A stretch of 64,000 nt of DNA from a virus, in the IMG/VR virus record IMGVR_UViG_3300043540_000321, positions 1 to 64,000 of that record, one strand, 5' to 3'. Position 1 is the stretch's first letter; every line of letters starts with the position of its first letter. This document shows positions 17,117 through 26,366 of the stretch, one piece after another. The translations under genes and the position numbers were made by a program. The notes below the pieces were generated by a model, which was given only the letters and a program-made list of their open reading frames with translations, did no database searches and was not told where the DNA came from.

Positions 17117-19245
17117 GTCTTGATGATAAACAACACCCGACCGTGCTTCGGTATGGTGTTGATCGGCGTGCCGGAGCCTGTGTTCTGAAGCAGGATACCT
17201 GTACCGGACGAGTTGATACCCACACCGGTCGTTCCACTGACCACTGAGAGACCTGTGTATCCCAGGTTCACTCCAATGCCTGATGTAGCGGCGTTAGTCG
17301 GATACCGAAGGAAGTTAGGGGCGATCCATGCCGCCGGTCCGTCTACAGCCGGCGGAACTCCTCCTTGAATTACAGTCCCAGAGGTGGAACTGGTATACAC
17401 AGCCCACGAGTCCCACGTATGTTGGTGTCCTGGGTCTGACACGCCATGCACATGTCCTGGGTCAGAAACGTTATGGGTATGCCCGGTGTCCCGAATGGTA
17501 TGAGTATGTCCTGTGTCTGTAACAGCGTGGCTGTGAGCAGGAAGATTTGAGATCGATAGTGTGGTTGTGTTCGAGCCACCTGTAACCCCAACGGCGGCGG
17601 AGCCTGACGACCCAACCAAAGTACTGTCTGCCAGGTTGGGCAAGTTAAAGTTGCCTCCCGACCCGCCCCAGGTTGTTCCGATCGCGGCGTACAAGTTAGG
17701 GTAGGCGGCTGCACTGAGGGACCGTCCGTCACAGGGGAGGTACCCACTGGGCACGTTCGCGGCGACCCCACCGAACGGCAAGATGACTCCGGGAGGGAAT
17801 GTAGCGTTAGCCGCCAGAGCGGAGTTGACGTAGGCTGTGGTGGCTACGTTCTGACTGTTGTCTCCGGTGATTGGAGTCGGAGCTGTCACTGTTCCGACGA
17901 AGGCAGCCCCACTCAAACTTGCCTTCTGCGCCAGGAGGTTATCGACCGAGGTCTTCAAGTAGACAACCGGGTTCGAGGCTGTTTGGTCAATCTTGACCAG
18001 ACCAAACAGAGTGGGAGTTGCGATCGCCAGAGCATTCACGATGTTCTGGTTCACCAACCCCTGCACAAATGCAGTGCTGGCTGCGTTCTGACTGTTGTCG
18101 GTCAAGGCGACAGTCGGCACTGTAATACCTGCTGTGAATGTCGTAGGCCCGCTAACTGTCGCATTATTCGACACAACAAGAGGGCCACTGATGGTGGTGT
18201 TGCCAGCGGCCGCCAGCGGTCCTTGAGTATTCAAGGACCCGTTTGTCTGTACGTTGCCTGTGAAGGTTAGGTTGTTCGGAACAGTAAGAGCATCGTAGAC
18301 GGCAGCAGACATTCCAACTGGGACAGCCGCTGGGTCTACAGTGGCAACGGACGAGAAGTCAGAGTGTAGAACGACACCTGTAAGTTGTCCGTTGTAGATA
18401 ATACTGCTGGAGGACAGGCTACAGTTCGAGCGACCCAACACCTCCAGGAAATTAATAAAACTGGCTCCCGCGCAGGGGCATTGAAGAGGAAGTCCAGTCG
18501 CCCGGGTGGACACTTTAATAATGGATGAGTTATTGCCCTGAATATGGCAGCGCCCGGTTCCTCCAACCGTGTAGCCCTGCAAGATATTCAGGTGAGACTC
18601 ATCCAGAGTGATATGAGAGGTCTGAATCGTGTTATCGGTCGGACCGATCGAGTTGAAAGTTACGTTCCCCAGGTAGATTAACCCGCGCCTCAGAGCTGAG
18701 ACGAACGCTACACCACCTGTGTTGGTGTTCAAGGTGTTGGTCGCGAAGACAATATCATGGAGTTCAACTCGAGCATTGTCTTGAACTCGCAGACAGTACG
18801 GCGAGGTGGCTACATTCAAAGTCCAGGTGACCTGTCCGGACTGACCGGCTGTCCTCTGAAAAACGAAGTGAGCGTACTGCCCACCGTACGACAGGGGCGG
18901 GGTGCCTATAATGACAGAGTCCGTGTACTGACCCGGCGACAGATTAATAATAATCTGCTGGTTAGTGATATTAAAGCTGTAGGCAAGAGTGACTGCCGCA
19001 GCTATAGTTTTAAGAGGATTATTCGAGTTGAGTCCTGACGACGTGTCATTTCCACTCGGAGAGACATAGATATTCAGCGGAGAAGTAACGCGAGGTATGG
19101 CACTTCCAGAGAGAACGGCCATGTTTGCGTTGAACTTTTGGAAACAAGAGCGAAACGGATCGCCTGTGCCGTCATCGGGTGCATTTCCGATGTTGATTTG
19201 CTGAAGACTCTGACTTCCGAAAGGAAGATTAGGTAGGTTAACCAT
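17113..19245 (-). CDS. Tail fibre: beta-helix region plus tail-collar domain
   Basis: 710 aa, minus strand, isolated between plus genes. The N-terminus (INIGNAPDDGTGDPFRSCF) is the common fibre start motif. Residues ~50-330 hold a right-handed beta-helix type sequence starting IYVSPSGNDTSSGLNSNNP, like surface-binding or pectate-lyase folds. A linker with two copies of a DNSQN..STAFV-like motif (~380 and ~465) recalls fibre repeats. Residues ~490-600 form a phage tail-collar domain (GYLPCDGRSLSAAAYPNLY, then GNFNLPNLAD). It contains a ladder of five G-H-x-H units spaced 7 residues apart, and H-x-H pairs can bind metal as in T4 short tail fibres. The C-terminus is Gly-rich. It probably binds the host surface. 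Confidence 0.85.
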   Translation of the reverse strand: MVNLPNLPFGSQSLQQINIGNAPDDGTGDPFRSCFQKFNANMAVLSGSAIPRVTSPLNIYVSPSGNDTSSGLNSNNPLKTIAAAVTLAYSFNITNQQIIINLSPGQYTDSVIIGTPPLSYGGQYAHFVFQRTAGQSGQVTWTLNVATSPYCLRVQDNARVELHDIVFATNTLNTNTGGVAFVSALRRGLIYLGNVTFNSIGPTDNTIQTSHITLDESHLNILQGYTVGGTGRCHIQGNNSSIIKVSTRATGLPLQCPCAGASFINFLEVLGRSNCSLSSSSIIYNGQLTGVVLHSDFSSVATVDPAAVPVGMSAAVYDALTVPNNLTFTGNVQTNGSLNTQGPLAAAGNTTISGPLVVSNNATVSGPTTFTAGITVPTVALTDNSQNAASTAFVQGLVNQNIVNALAIATPTLFGLVKIDQTASNPVVYLKTSVDNLLAQKASLSGAAFVGTVTAPTPITGDNSQNVATTAYVNSALAANATFPPGVILPFGGVAANVPSGYLPCDGRSLSAAAYPNLYAAIGTTWGGSGGNFNLPNLADSTLVGSSGSAAVGVTGGSNTTTLSISNLPAHSHAVTDTGHTHTIRDTGHTHNVSDPGHVHGVSDPGHQHTWDSWAVYTSSTSGTVIQGGVPPAVDGPAAWIAPNFLRYPTNAATSGIGVNLGYTGLSVVSGTTGVGINSSGTGILLQNTGSGTPINTIPKHGRVLFIIKT

Positions 19246-19341
19246 GCGGGCAGCAGAACTCTAACTGCCATGCTAGATACGACAGTTGCTACAAAAGTAG
19301 CCACGTTAAAACATTGAACTACTAAGTACCGAGGGATTTTT

Positions 19342-19656
19342 ATGAGCAACATCACTAATCTGAGAGAACTTACCCTGGATCAGTTGCTGGCGAAGCGGCA
19401 AGAGATTATCAGTGAATATCGCGATGCTCTGAGCACGGTTGACATGGCTATCGGCAACAAGCTGGAGCAATTCCAGCTTGACTTGGCTGAAGCGAACCGT
19501 CGAGTGCAAGAGTACCTGGATTTGATTGCCACCCCAGCGGTCCCGGAGGTAGAAGTACCTGAGCTGGGTGATGCAGAAGCGATCGTCAAAGAAGTTTTGG
19601 GAGGAGGGGTCGATGTGTCACGAACCCCACCGCATGGCGGATGGGGCTTGAAATAG
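19342..19656 (+). CDS. Small helical hypothetical protein
   Basis: 104 aa, single gene between two minus-strand genes. Residues ~10-65 form one long amphipathic helix (LAKRQEIISEYRDAL onward), followed by a Pro/Glu/Val-rich tail. The ATG is preceded by GAGGGATTTTT. The gene has its own short upstream region (19246-19341) with a small hairpin (GCTAC and complement) and is followed by a 7-bp stem hairpin. The layout, a short solitary gene with its own signals, suggests independent expression. Function unknown. Confidence 0.55.
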   Translation: MSNITNLRELTLDQLLAKRQEIISEYRDALSTVDMAIGNKLEQFQLDLAEANRRVQEYLDLIATPAVPEVEVPELGDAEAIVKEVLGGGVDVSRTPPHGGWGLK

Positions 19657-19681
19657 CCAGATTTCGAGCGTAAGTCTGGCT
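19655..19681 (+). terminator. Weak hairpin after the small gene
   Basis: A 7-bp perfect stem (AGCCAGA and complement) with a 13-nt loop overlaps the stop of the preceding gene. No strong U-run follows, so it may be an attenuator or RNA-stabilising hairpin rather than a good terminator. Confidence 0.35.
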
Positions 19682-19737
19682 AGTATCTTGAAATCTCTTA
19701 TCCCTGAGGTGGTGGATTAAACGACAAGGGTAGAAGA

Positions 19738-20895
19738 CTAAACCACAACAATAGGGGCGAAGGTGTTGAATCCATACTTGGAGTCAATCACTAGAAACCC
19801 CTGCTGTGGTCGCTCACTTGAGCAGCCAGTATGAACCGAATAGGCACTCGGACCGATAAGGGAACCATTCGTCAGGTGGTTCCCCCCATAGCCTAAGGTG
19901 TGAAAATGCCCGAGCACATCCAGATTAGCCACTCTCTGGGTGTTGACTCGGGCAATAAATTTATTAAGGGGGATAGTGATTCCTCCGACGCCGCCGCCGA
20001 ATTTCACACGATCGCCGTGATGGAATCTCAATACCTGATCGTAGACGCGCAAGTAGGTGAAGTAGCCCTCGGTGATATGCCATTCAAGCTCTGGAATGTC
20101 CTTCTCCAGAAATCGGTACATCATCCACTCATAAGAGTTCTTCGCTCCGGTGTTAAACCGAATCTTCTTCGTAGTCCGTCCGTGATTGCCGTAGGAGCAG
20201 ACGACTTTGAACGATTCGAAGGACAGGTTGGATTGTAGAAAACGCAGTCCTGACGCTATCAGTTTCTGACAGAACAGCACCTCCTGAACCGGAGACATGG
20301 AGTTGGACTCCTCTAACTCTTCGTGGATATACCCGGTGATCAGGTCTCCGCCCAACCAGAGGACGATGTGCTTGATGGGTATCGCTCGGTCTTCCTTTTT
20401 TATTAAATCTAGAGCGTTCTGAAAATACCGTTCCGATCGTGCCCGAGCGATATCCGGATTGTATTCGTTGAGGTCATTGACAATGTCCGGCTCGACCGTC
20501 TCACCAACGTGCCAATCACTGGCAAGGATGAGAGCAGTAGCTTCCCGTCCATTTGGGTTCGCAGGCGCGATCGTGTTAACATCCAGGATGGTTTCTTCCA
20601 TGTTGGATGTAAACGCACTGCGCTTTTCGTGTAGCTCAAGCTCACTATTCAAGTGCTTGATTAAACGAGTCTGTTCTTGAATCTTGGTCGTCTTCTTGTC
20701 GAGTTGGCGGAGTAACTTAGCCATCTCAGTTAGAGGAGGCTCATTCAGGTACAGCGTGTCGTCTACGACATGAGCACCGACAGACAACGACAGGTCCAGA
20801 ATTGCTCCAGGAGAGATCTCTAGTCTGTCCGACAACTCACCTATAGAGATAGGCCCACTCTCTTGGAGTGACTCTAGGATGATGTCAGTTAGCAT
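19738..20895 (-). CDS. Metallophosphoesterase with N-terminal winged helix
   Basis: 385 aa. Residues ~1-55 look like a winged helix-turn-helix (ISIGELSDRLEISPGAILDL), followed by a short coiled coil (~60-90). The calcineurin-like phosphoesterase core shows its metal ligands in order: SDWHVG (D and H), WLGGDL, CSYGNHGR, RFHHGD and LGHFH. Known relatives act on DNA (SbcD/Mre11-like), on nucleotides or on phosphoproteins. The helix-turn-helix at the front favours nucleic acid as substrate. It runs opposite to the glycosyltransferase gene, with which it shares a 101-bp divergent promoter region. The stop (complement read) is at 19738. Confidence 0.82.
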   Translation of the reverse strand: MLTDIILESLQESGPISIGELSDRLEISPGAILDLSLSVGAHVVDDTLYLNEPPLTEMAKLLRQLDKKTTKIQEQTRLIKHLNSELELHEKRSAFTSNMEETILDVNTIAPANPNGREATALILASDWHVGETVEPDIVNDLNEYNPDIARARSERYFQNALDLIKKEDRAIPIKHIVLWLGGDLITGYIHEELEESNSMSPVQEVLFCQKLIASGLRFLQSNLSFESFKVVCSYGNHGRTTKKIRFNTGAKNSYEWMMYRFLEKDIPELEWHITEGYFTYLRVYDQVLRFHHGDRVKFGGGVGGITIPLNKFIARVNTQRVANLDVLGHFHTLGYGGNHLTNGSLIGPSAYSVHTGCSSERPQQGFLVIDSKYGFNTFAPIVVV

Positions 20896-22022
20896 GAAAA
20901 AAGTCTGGTAATGTTCTCGTCGCTACGAGATGCCCTATCTTCAGCTAACTCAACTTTCGTAACGATCAGGTATCCAAAAAAAGGTACGAAGTTCCTATGA
21001 AACTTTCTTCCAAGTCCAGCGGTAAAGCCTTTAAGCCTCGAGCCAAGTCCAGTCTTGATACTCGACAGGCATTCGACCAAGCAATAGCCTTTCAACAAGC
21101 AGGTCAGTTGACGGAAGCCGAGCAGCTCTGTAGACAGATCTTGCGACAAGAGCCTCAAAATATCCACGCATTAAACTTGTTGGGCATTGTTGCTTGTCAG
21201 TTTGGTCGATTCATGGAGGGGATTGACTTTTATCGGCGAGCCTTGGAAGTGAAGCCAGGATTTATCGGTGCAAGAGGTAATCTTGCCCTGGCTTTGGAGA
21301 AATGGGGCGGGCAGATGATGGACGAGGCTGAAGTCATCTTTAATCAGATCATTACTTACGAGCCTCAGGACATTAAATCTTACGAGAACTTGAGTACTCT
21401 CCTGCTGGAGCGAGGTCATCTAAACAAAGCTCTACACTATCTCTACGCTGGATTGCAAGTGCAACCGAACAACCCCACTCTCCTTAACAACATTGGTACG
21501 GTGCTGCATGAGCAAGGTAAGTACGAACAGGCGGCGACCTACCATCGTAGAGCGTTAGAGGTTCAACCTGGTATGGCCAGTGCCATTGTTGGGTTGGCTC
21601 TAAGCTCACAAGTCCAGGGAGAGTTTGAGGAAGCAATCGAACTTTTCAACCAGGCGGTACGTTCCGAACCCCACAATGTCGTAGCTCACTACAACAGGGC
21701 TTTACTGCATCTGATGTTGGGGAACTATAAAGAGGGGTTCGAAGATTACGAGTGGAGGTTCCTAACAAAGGACTTTACACCCTGTCCCTTCGAACAGCCA
21801 ATGTGGGACGGCAGCGACCTGAACGGACGAACTCTGGTTCTGCACGGAGAGCAGGGAATGGGAGACACTATCCAGTTCATTCGCTACGCTGCGATCGCTA
21901 CTCAGAAAGGCGGGCGCGTCATTCTTACCTGCCACGAGCCTTTAATAGGTAGACGGGAAATCCCCGGTCTTCTATAAGCCGGGGATGAGAGGCGCGGCAA
22001 TGAAGCGGAGCGGAGTTGCCAA

Positions 22023-22439
22023 CTAGATTGCCGGGGAGTCCTGATTCTGAATGTACTGCTTCAATACTTCAATCGGAGCCCCGCCAGTAGACGCAACAAA
22101 GTATTGTTCACCCCAAAGTACATTCTTCCAGTAGAACTTGCTCAGTTCTTCGGCAAACTCTTTTCTCAGGATCCGGCTAGAGGCTGACTTGAGGCTACCC
22201 ATCAGGCTTGAGATGTTGTTGTCTGGATGCAGATCAATCAAGAGATGAATATGGTTAGCTTCTGCCCCGCACTCCTCAAGGGTGCATTTTCGCGCTTCCA
22301 GCACTCGCGTAAAGATCTCCTCTAGCCGTTTGACCATTGCCGCATTGAAAACGTGCTTACGGTATTTAGGGACAAAAAAGACGTGCAAGTGAATTGAGAA
22401 AACGCAATGTGAAGCTTTTCTATAGGTAGTCTTAGACAT
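22023..22439 (-). CDS. tnpA: IS200/IS605 transposase TnpA (HUH Y1)
   Basis: 138 aa, the full usual length. The HUH motif that holds the metal is NHIHLLID (~63-70), and the catalytic Tyr lies in the C-terminal helix LKQYIQNQ (~125-132). Known: TnpA dimers nick the element next to its end hairpins and join single-stranded circles. It reads divergently from tnpB with 24 bp between the starts. Both catalytic residues are present, so it should be active. Confidence 0.93.
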   Translation of the reverse strand: MSKTTYRKASHCVFSIHLHVFFVPKYRKHVFNAAMVKRLEEIFTRVLEARKCTLEECGAEANHIHLLIDLHPDNNISSLMGSLKSASSRILRKEFAEELSKFYWKNVLWGEQYFVASTGGAPIEVLKQYIQNQDSPAI

Positions 22440-22463
22440 GACAACTCAAGCTACAATAACCTC

Positions 22464-23756
22464 ATGATTGTAACCCGCAGAATCACTTTCAGGCTGTATC
22501 CGAAAGTTGCTCAAGAGCGCAAGCTGTATGAGTGGCGACGGTTGCATTGCTATCTCTACAACTCTGCCTTGGCAGACAGGAAGGATAGCTATCAAAAGCT
22601 TGGCAAGTCTGTAGGTTACTTCGAACAACAGAACCGACTGCCTGAGTTCAAAACAGTGTGGACTGAGTTCAAGGCACTTGGTTCGCAGGCGTTGCAAGCC
22701 ACACTCAAACGGGTTGATTTTGCGTTTCAGCGCTTCTTCAAAGGTTTGGGTGGCTATCCTCGGGTTCAGTCGATTCGCAACTATTCAGGCTGGACTTACC
22801 CCGCGACAAGTGGCTGGAAGGCTCACACAACGGGCGACAACGGGTATCTGGAACTGTCTAATCTCGGGCAAATCCAGATGCGCGGCAAAGCGCGAACATG
22901 GGGCACTCCGACTACTTGCACCATCGTTTATCGACACGGCAAGTGGTATGCCTCCATCACGGTCAAGTGTGAGCCGAAGCGAAAGACTGAAGACGGTGCT
23001 GTAGGGCTTGATTTTGGCACGCTGACGGCAATTGCCGTGAGTGATGGTCAGAAGATTGAGAACCCCCGCTATCTGGCTGCTGCTCAGGCAAAGGTTAGGC
23101 AGGCATCAAAGCAAAAACGGCGGAAGCGAGCCCCCAATCGCAAACTCAAAATTAAGGGTTCGCGTCGCTGGAAGAAAGCTCAACAGCGAGTGTCAAAGCT
23201 TGTCCGCAAGGCAGCGAGACAGCGCACAGATTGGGCGCATAAACGCACGGCAGAGATCGTGAGCTACAACAGCCTCGTCGTGACGGAAAAACTCAATATC
23301 AAAGGCATGACCAGCAAAGCCAAAAAAGGGAAGCGCAAACGCCAAAAGACTGGTTTGAACCGCTCCATCCTGGATGTGGGCTGGGGCATGATGCGCGGGA
23401 TGTTGCAATACAAAGAAGCGGAGGCGAACGGGGTTTACCTAGAAGCACCGACGCAGCAACTCAAGCCCTCGCAGCGCTGCCCTGAATGCTGGCAAGTCAA
23501 ACCAAAGACTCTGGGGGAGCGTATTCACGACTGTCCCTGTGGTTGCACAGAGGATCGAGATGTTGCGTCCGCTAGAGTTTGCCTAATTTGGGCAAAGGGG
23601 TTAGGAACTAGCCTCTTGGACGCTGATCAGTCCGGCTCTACCAAAAGCCCCAAACACGCTGGAGGCTTTCGGCAACTGGCTGAAACGAAGCGTCAAAAAC
23701 TCCGCAATCTAGAGGACTCCGGGTTAGAAACCCCGTCCTCCTATGAGGCGGGGTAG
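22464..23756 (+). CDS. tnpB: TnpB RNA-guided nuclease of IS200/IS605
   Basis: 430 aa. The N-terminal helical part starts RRITFRLYPK. The RuvC acidic residues are present: Asp in VGLDFGTLTAIAV, Glu in VVTEKLNIKGM and Asp in EDRDVASARV. The zinc finger is CPEC...CPCGC between the second and third acidic motifs. An Arg/Lys-rich bridge (KQKRRKRAPNRK) is present. Known: TnpB cuts DNA with a guide RNA made from the right end of the element and helps the IS persist at its site. The guide would come from about 23640-23762 plus the flank. The gene looks intact and its stop lies within the right-end hairpin. Confidence 0.93.
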   Translation: MIVTRRITFRLYPKVAQERKLYEWRRLHCYLYNSALADRKDSYQKLGKSVGYFEQQNRLPEFKTVWTEFKALGSQALQATLKRVDFAFQRFFKGLGGYPRVQSIRNYSGWTYPATSGWKAHTTGDNGYLELSNLGQIQMRGKARTWGTPTTCTIVYRHGKWYASITVKCEPKRKTEDGAVGLDFGTLTAIAVSDGQKIENPRYLAAAQAKVRQASKQKRRKRAPNRKLKIKGSRRWKKAQQRVSKLVRKAARQRTDWAHKRTAEIVSYNSLVVTEKLNIKGMTSKAKKGKRKRQKTGLNRSILDVGWGMMRGMLQYKEAEANGVYLEAPTQQLKPSQRCPECWQVKPKTLGERIHDCPCGCTEDRDVASARVCLIWAKGLGTSLLDADQSGSTKSPKHAGGFRQLAETKRQKLRNLEDSGLETPSSYEAG

Positions 23757-24412
23757 TTCATTAAAACTGCTCTCGACCATCTCAGGTATTGACCAAGTGA
23801 TTCCCTTGAACTACCCGTTGCCCCACTTCGATACCTACGCCCCGCTGATGAGTCTGCCGCGTATTCTGGGGACCACGATAGATACTGTACCCAACCATGT
23901 ACCTTACCTATCGGTTCCAGCGACCGCCTCACTTAAACAGTTAGAAGCTCCAGCACATACTCGACTGAAAGTTGGTATTGTCTGGGCGGGAGGAGTCCTG
24001 TACAAGCACAACGAGAGTCGTTCTTGCTCGCTGAGGCACTTTGAGCCTTTGTTCGAAGTGCCTGGAGTTGCGTTCTACAGCCTGCAAAAGGGAGTTCAGC
24101 GGGATGAGTTAAACTTGCTCGGATGGGAGGGCTGGGTACCTGATCTGGGACAGGACTTTAAGTCCCTGTCCGATACAACCGCCGCGATCGCACAGCTCAA
24201 CCTGCTGATCACCGTGGACACGGTGACTGCCCACCTGGCAGGTGCGATGGGCAAACCTGTATGGACACTGCTCTCTAACCCGGCTGATTGGCGCTGGATA
24301 GTAGGGAGGGAGGATAGCCCCTGGTACCCCACTATGCGTTTATTCAGGCAGCAAGAACCCGGTGATTGGGCAGGCGTGATTCAGCGAGTCAAAGAAGAGC
24401 TGAGGGACTTGG

Positions 24413-25105
24413 TCAAGCTGCCTTTAGAGCCTCCGCCCTACGAAGAATCTCTCGAAGTAAAGGATGTCGCTGGATATCCTCATCCGTGAGATGGATGACG
24501 TCTACGCCCTGAATTCCTTCGAGAAGTCGTGCGGCGTAGAGGATTCCATTACGGCCCTCAACATCCACTTGTTGAGGGTCGCCATTAATAACAACCTTCG
24601 ATCCTGACCCCATTCGAGTCAGGATTGTGATGATCATTTCCTCTGTCATGTTTTGAGATTCTTCGACTAGAATTCCAGTATTGAGGAAGGTTCGCCCTCG
24701 AAGATAGGAGACAGGAAGAGTTTCGATACATTTATTCTCGATGTAATAGCGAAGCTCTGTTCCGGTACACATTTGTGCCAGGTTGTCGACGATCGGACCC
24801 ATAAAGGGGGCCATCTTATCTCGAAATTCCCCAGGCAGAGCGCCGAGATGCTCATCGTTTGTATCAACAGCCAAGCGAACACAGACAATCTTTTCGAGCT
24901 TTCGAGTCTTGAGATGTTCCAACAGCGTTTGTATACTCAAACAGGTTTTTCCTGTTCCGGCTGGACCCGCGACAACTGTTATGGGGTTGTTCCAAATGCT
25001 TGCAACTAAGCGCTTCTGGCCAGGGGTTTTAGGACTGAATCGAGTACTGGTATCTGACAGACTACTCGGTTTGGTCATAGTCAACTTCCTGCTAGTTTTG
25101 TCCAC
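24413..25105 (-). CDS. phoH: PhoH-like ATPase
   Basis: 230 aa. The C-terminal PhoH domain has Walker A GPAGTGKT at ~40-47, the ILVEESQNM Walker B and the NGDPQQVDV sensor strand. Known: PhoH-like genes are common in cyanophages and other marine and freshwater phages. The cellular form has been linked to RNA processing and phosphate stress, but the phage role is unproven. Minus strand; it converges with the interrupted glycosyltransferase gene and overlaps its last 77 bp. It starts 15 bp from the divergent gene at 25120. Confidence 0.9.
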   Translation of the reverse strand: MDKTSRKLTMTKPSSLSDTSTRFSPKTPGQKRLVASIWNNPITVVAGPAGTGKTCLSIQTLLEHLKTRKLEKIVCVRLAVDTNDEHLGALPGEFRDKMAPFMGPIVDNLAQMCTGTELRYYIENKCIETLPVSYLRGRTFLNTGILVEESQNMTEEMIITILTRMGSGSKVVINGDPQQVDVEGRNGILYAARLLEGIQGVDVIHLTDEDIQRHPLLREILRRAEALKAA

Positions 25106-25119
25106 TATATTCAGAAAGA

Positions 25120-25821
25120 ATGTCCAATATGTTCCCGACTCCGGTCGAGATTCCAGATAAGATCCAAAATCCTTTGGTCCTCAGGGACTATCTACTTAAA
25201 GCAATTAAGGCTAACCGGCAGACTCTTTTGTATCGTCCTGACCTGGTTACTTCTGTAACCTGGCCTAAAGGGTATAACGGCATCATTAATATCCCGGACC
25301 ACTCTGACGTTCGTTACTCATACGCCCGCACCAGTGAGCTACTTAATAAATTTATTGAGAAACTGACCATCATCAACAGATATGACATTCCTCTGCCCGA
25401 GGGAGTGACGATGTTTACAGCTCTCACCTGGTTCGATCGCTTAGACCAACACGGGCACCCTGGGCACAGAGTTAATCTTGAGGTGGCTCTGGTCGCCTGG
25501 CTATCTTCAGATGAGTTCCGGTGGCATTCACTCTATCCTTTCTGCCCAGAAGACCTATCGTACGGGCTGGTAAGACAGTATTACAGTCCTGTAATAGACA
25601 CCGCTCTATTTTTCATTGGACTTCCCTGGCAAGACATTGACATCAAGAGCTTTTTTCTCTCCGAAGACTTACCCACAGACCTTGAGGAGCTACAAAGTTT
25701 TTATCAAGTTCTTACGGTCAGTAAGAATAAGTGTAATAAGTTTCTTGAAGCGATGGGAACCGAGGAAGTTAATCTGTGTGAAGAAGCTGCCCGTTTAGCG
25801 TTGAGGCGTCTCAGCGCATGA
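25120..25821 (+). CDS. Hypothetical protein
   Basis: 233 aa, divergent from phoH with a very short shared upstream region. It is globular, with many Pro and aromatic residues (MFTALTWFDRLDQHGHPGH in the middle), a helical C-terminus, and neither signal peptide nor membrane segment. No family is recognised. It ends in front of a clear hairpin shared with the convergent gene. Confidence 0.58.
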   Translation: MSNMFPTPVEIPDKIQNPLVLRDYLLKAIKANRQTLLYRPDLVTSVTWPKGYNGIINIPDHSDVRYSYARTSELLNKFIEKLTIINRYDIPLPEGVTMFTALTWFDRLDQHGHPGHRVNLEVALVAWLSSDEFRWHSLYPFCPEDLSYGLVRQYYSPVIDTALFFIGLPWQDIDIKSFFLSEDLPTDLEELQSFYQVLTVSKNKCNKFLEAMGTEEVNLCEEAARLALRRLSA

Positions 25822-25828
25822 TAGGTCT

Positions 25829-25860
25829 CCTTACGTTCTCAAAGTGCTGAGAACGTAAGG
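25829..25860. terminator. Hairpin between convergent genes
   Basis: Perfect 13-bp stem (CCTTACGTTCTCA and complement) with a 6-nt loop. It sits between a plus gene ending at 25821 and a minus gene whose stop codon (25839-25841) lies inside the stem. No strong T-run follows, so it probably blocks read-through in both directions only moderately. Confidence 0.5.
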
Positions 25861-26366
25861 GTTACGTGGGTTGGAGTGAGGATTGCATTTGTGGTTTTAA
25901 TCTTCAACTGATCTATATCTAGACCAGACGGGTTCACCCAAAGTAGGTATTGACTGGCTATGCCGATCCATACGTCAACCTGGTTGAAGTTTGTAAAGGA
26001 GACATCAACAGGAGCATTTGCTTTAACACAAATGAGAGCAACCTGTTGTAGGGTAGGCAGAGATACAATGGTTGTCGTTGAGGGGGGAATAACCAGGTTC
26101 GTTTGCTCCTGATTGTTCACGGGGATAGAGACGATAGAGTACTTTGAGACTATCTCATCACCAACTCCAGCTCCGGCTGCGTCGATGGATTGAATTTGCG
26201 AGGAGATTGATAGTAGGTAGGACATAGGAGTATAAGGCTCCAGAGTGGCACTACTATCATGCCCTTTGAACCATTTGATAAAGTACGCAAGCAGGTCATC
26301 CACCGGTCTGATACCGCCCGTTAATCTTTGCGTGTTGTACACTAGATGGGCTTGTATAATGGACAA
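25839..26366 (-). CDS. Beta-rich hypothetical, likely virion-related
   Basis: 175 aa, Ser/Thr/Val-rich in its second half, with strand-like alternation (NLVIPPSTTTIVSL, VSFTNFNQVDVWIGI) and no signal peptide. It shares the minus orientation with the tail genes at 17113, 49659 and beyond. The start is a TTG at 26366 that overlaps by 8 bp the ATG of the divergent resolvase-like gene at 26359, and a TATAAT lies in between at 26355-26360. A structural role is inferred from composition and strand only. Confidence 0.5.
   Translation of the reverse strand: MSIIQAHLVYNTQRLTGGIRPVDDLLAYFIKWFKGHDSSATLEPYTPMSYLLSISSQIQSIDAAGAGVGDEIVSKYSIVSIPVNNQEQTNLVIPPSTTTIVSLPTLQQVALICVKANAPVDVSFTNFNQVDVWIGIASQYLLWVNPSGLDIDQLKIKTTNAILTPTHVTLTFSAL

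Larger units (their letters stand above)
21947..23762. mobile_element. IS200/IS605-family element (tnpA + tnpB)
   Basis: 1816 bp, inserted in the glycosyltransferase gene. The left end has a perfect 8-bp-stem hairpin (ATCCCCGG, 11-nt loop) at 21960-21986. The right end has a hairpin with CCCCG and CCTC arms and a bulge at 23731-23753. This family transposes as single strands and its ends are such hairpins, with no target duplication or inverted repeats. The tnpA and tnpB genes are divergent. The reconstructed target reads CCTTTAAT|AAAACTG, which matches the over-represented TTAATAAA octamer. Both proteins look intact, so the insertion may be recent and active. The exact ends are my inference from restoring the interrupted frame. 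Confidence 0.9.
20997..24489 (+). pseudogene. TPR-containing glycosyltransferase gene, interrupted by an IS
   Basis: The first part (20997-21946) encodes a basic N-terminus, about five TPR repeats (for example LLNNIGTVLHEQGKYEQAA) and the start of a catalytic domain (LHGEQGMGDTIQFIRYA). The second part (23763-24489) continues it from KLLSTISGIDQVI to GAMGKPVWTLL and DWRWIVGREDSPWYP, the donor-binding half typical of cyanobacterial TPR O-GlcNAc-transferase-like and heptosyltransferase-like proteins. Joining 21946 to 23763 gives HEPLIKLLS, an intact frame of about 558 aa. A complete IS200/IS605 element sits between. Such enzymes may glycosylate host or virion surface molecules. As it stands the protein is truncated, ending inside the IS (about 326 aa). 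The last 77 bp overlap the convergent phoH gene. Confidence 0.82.
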
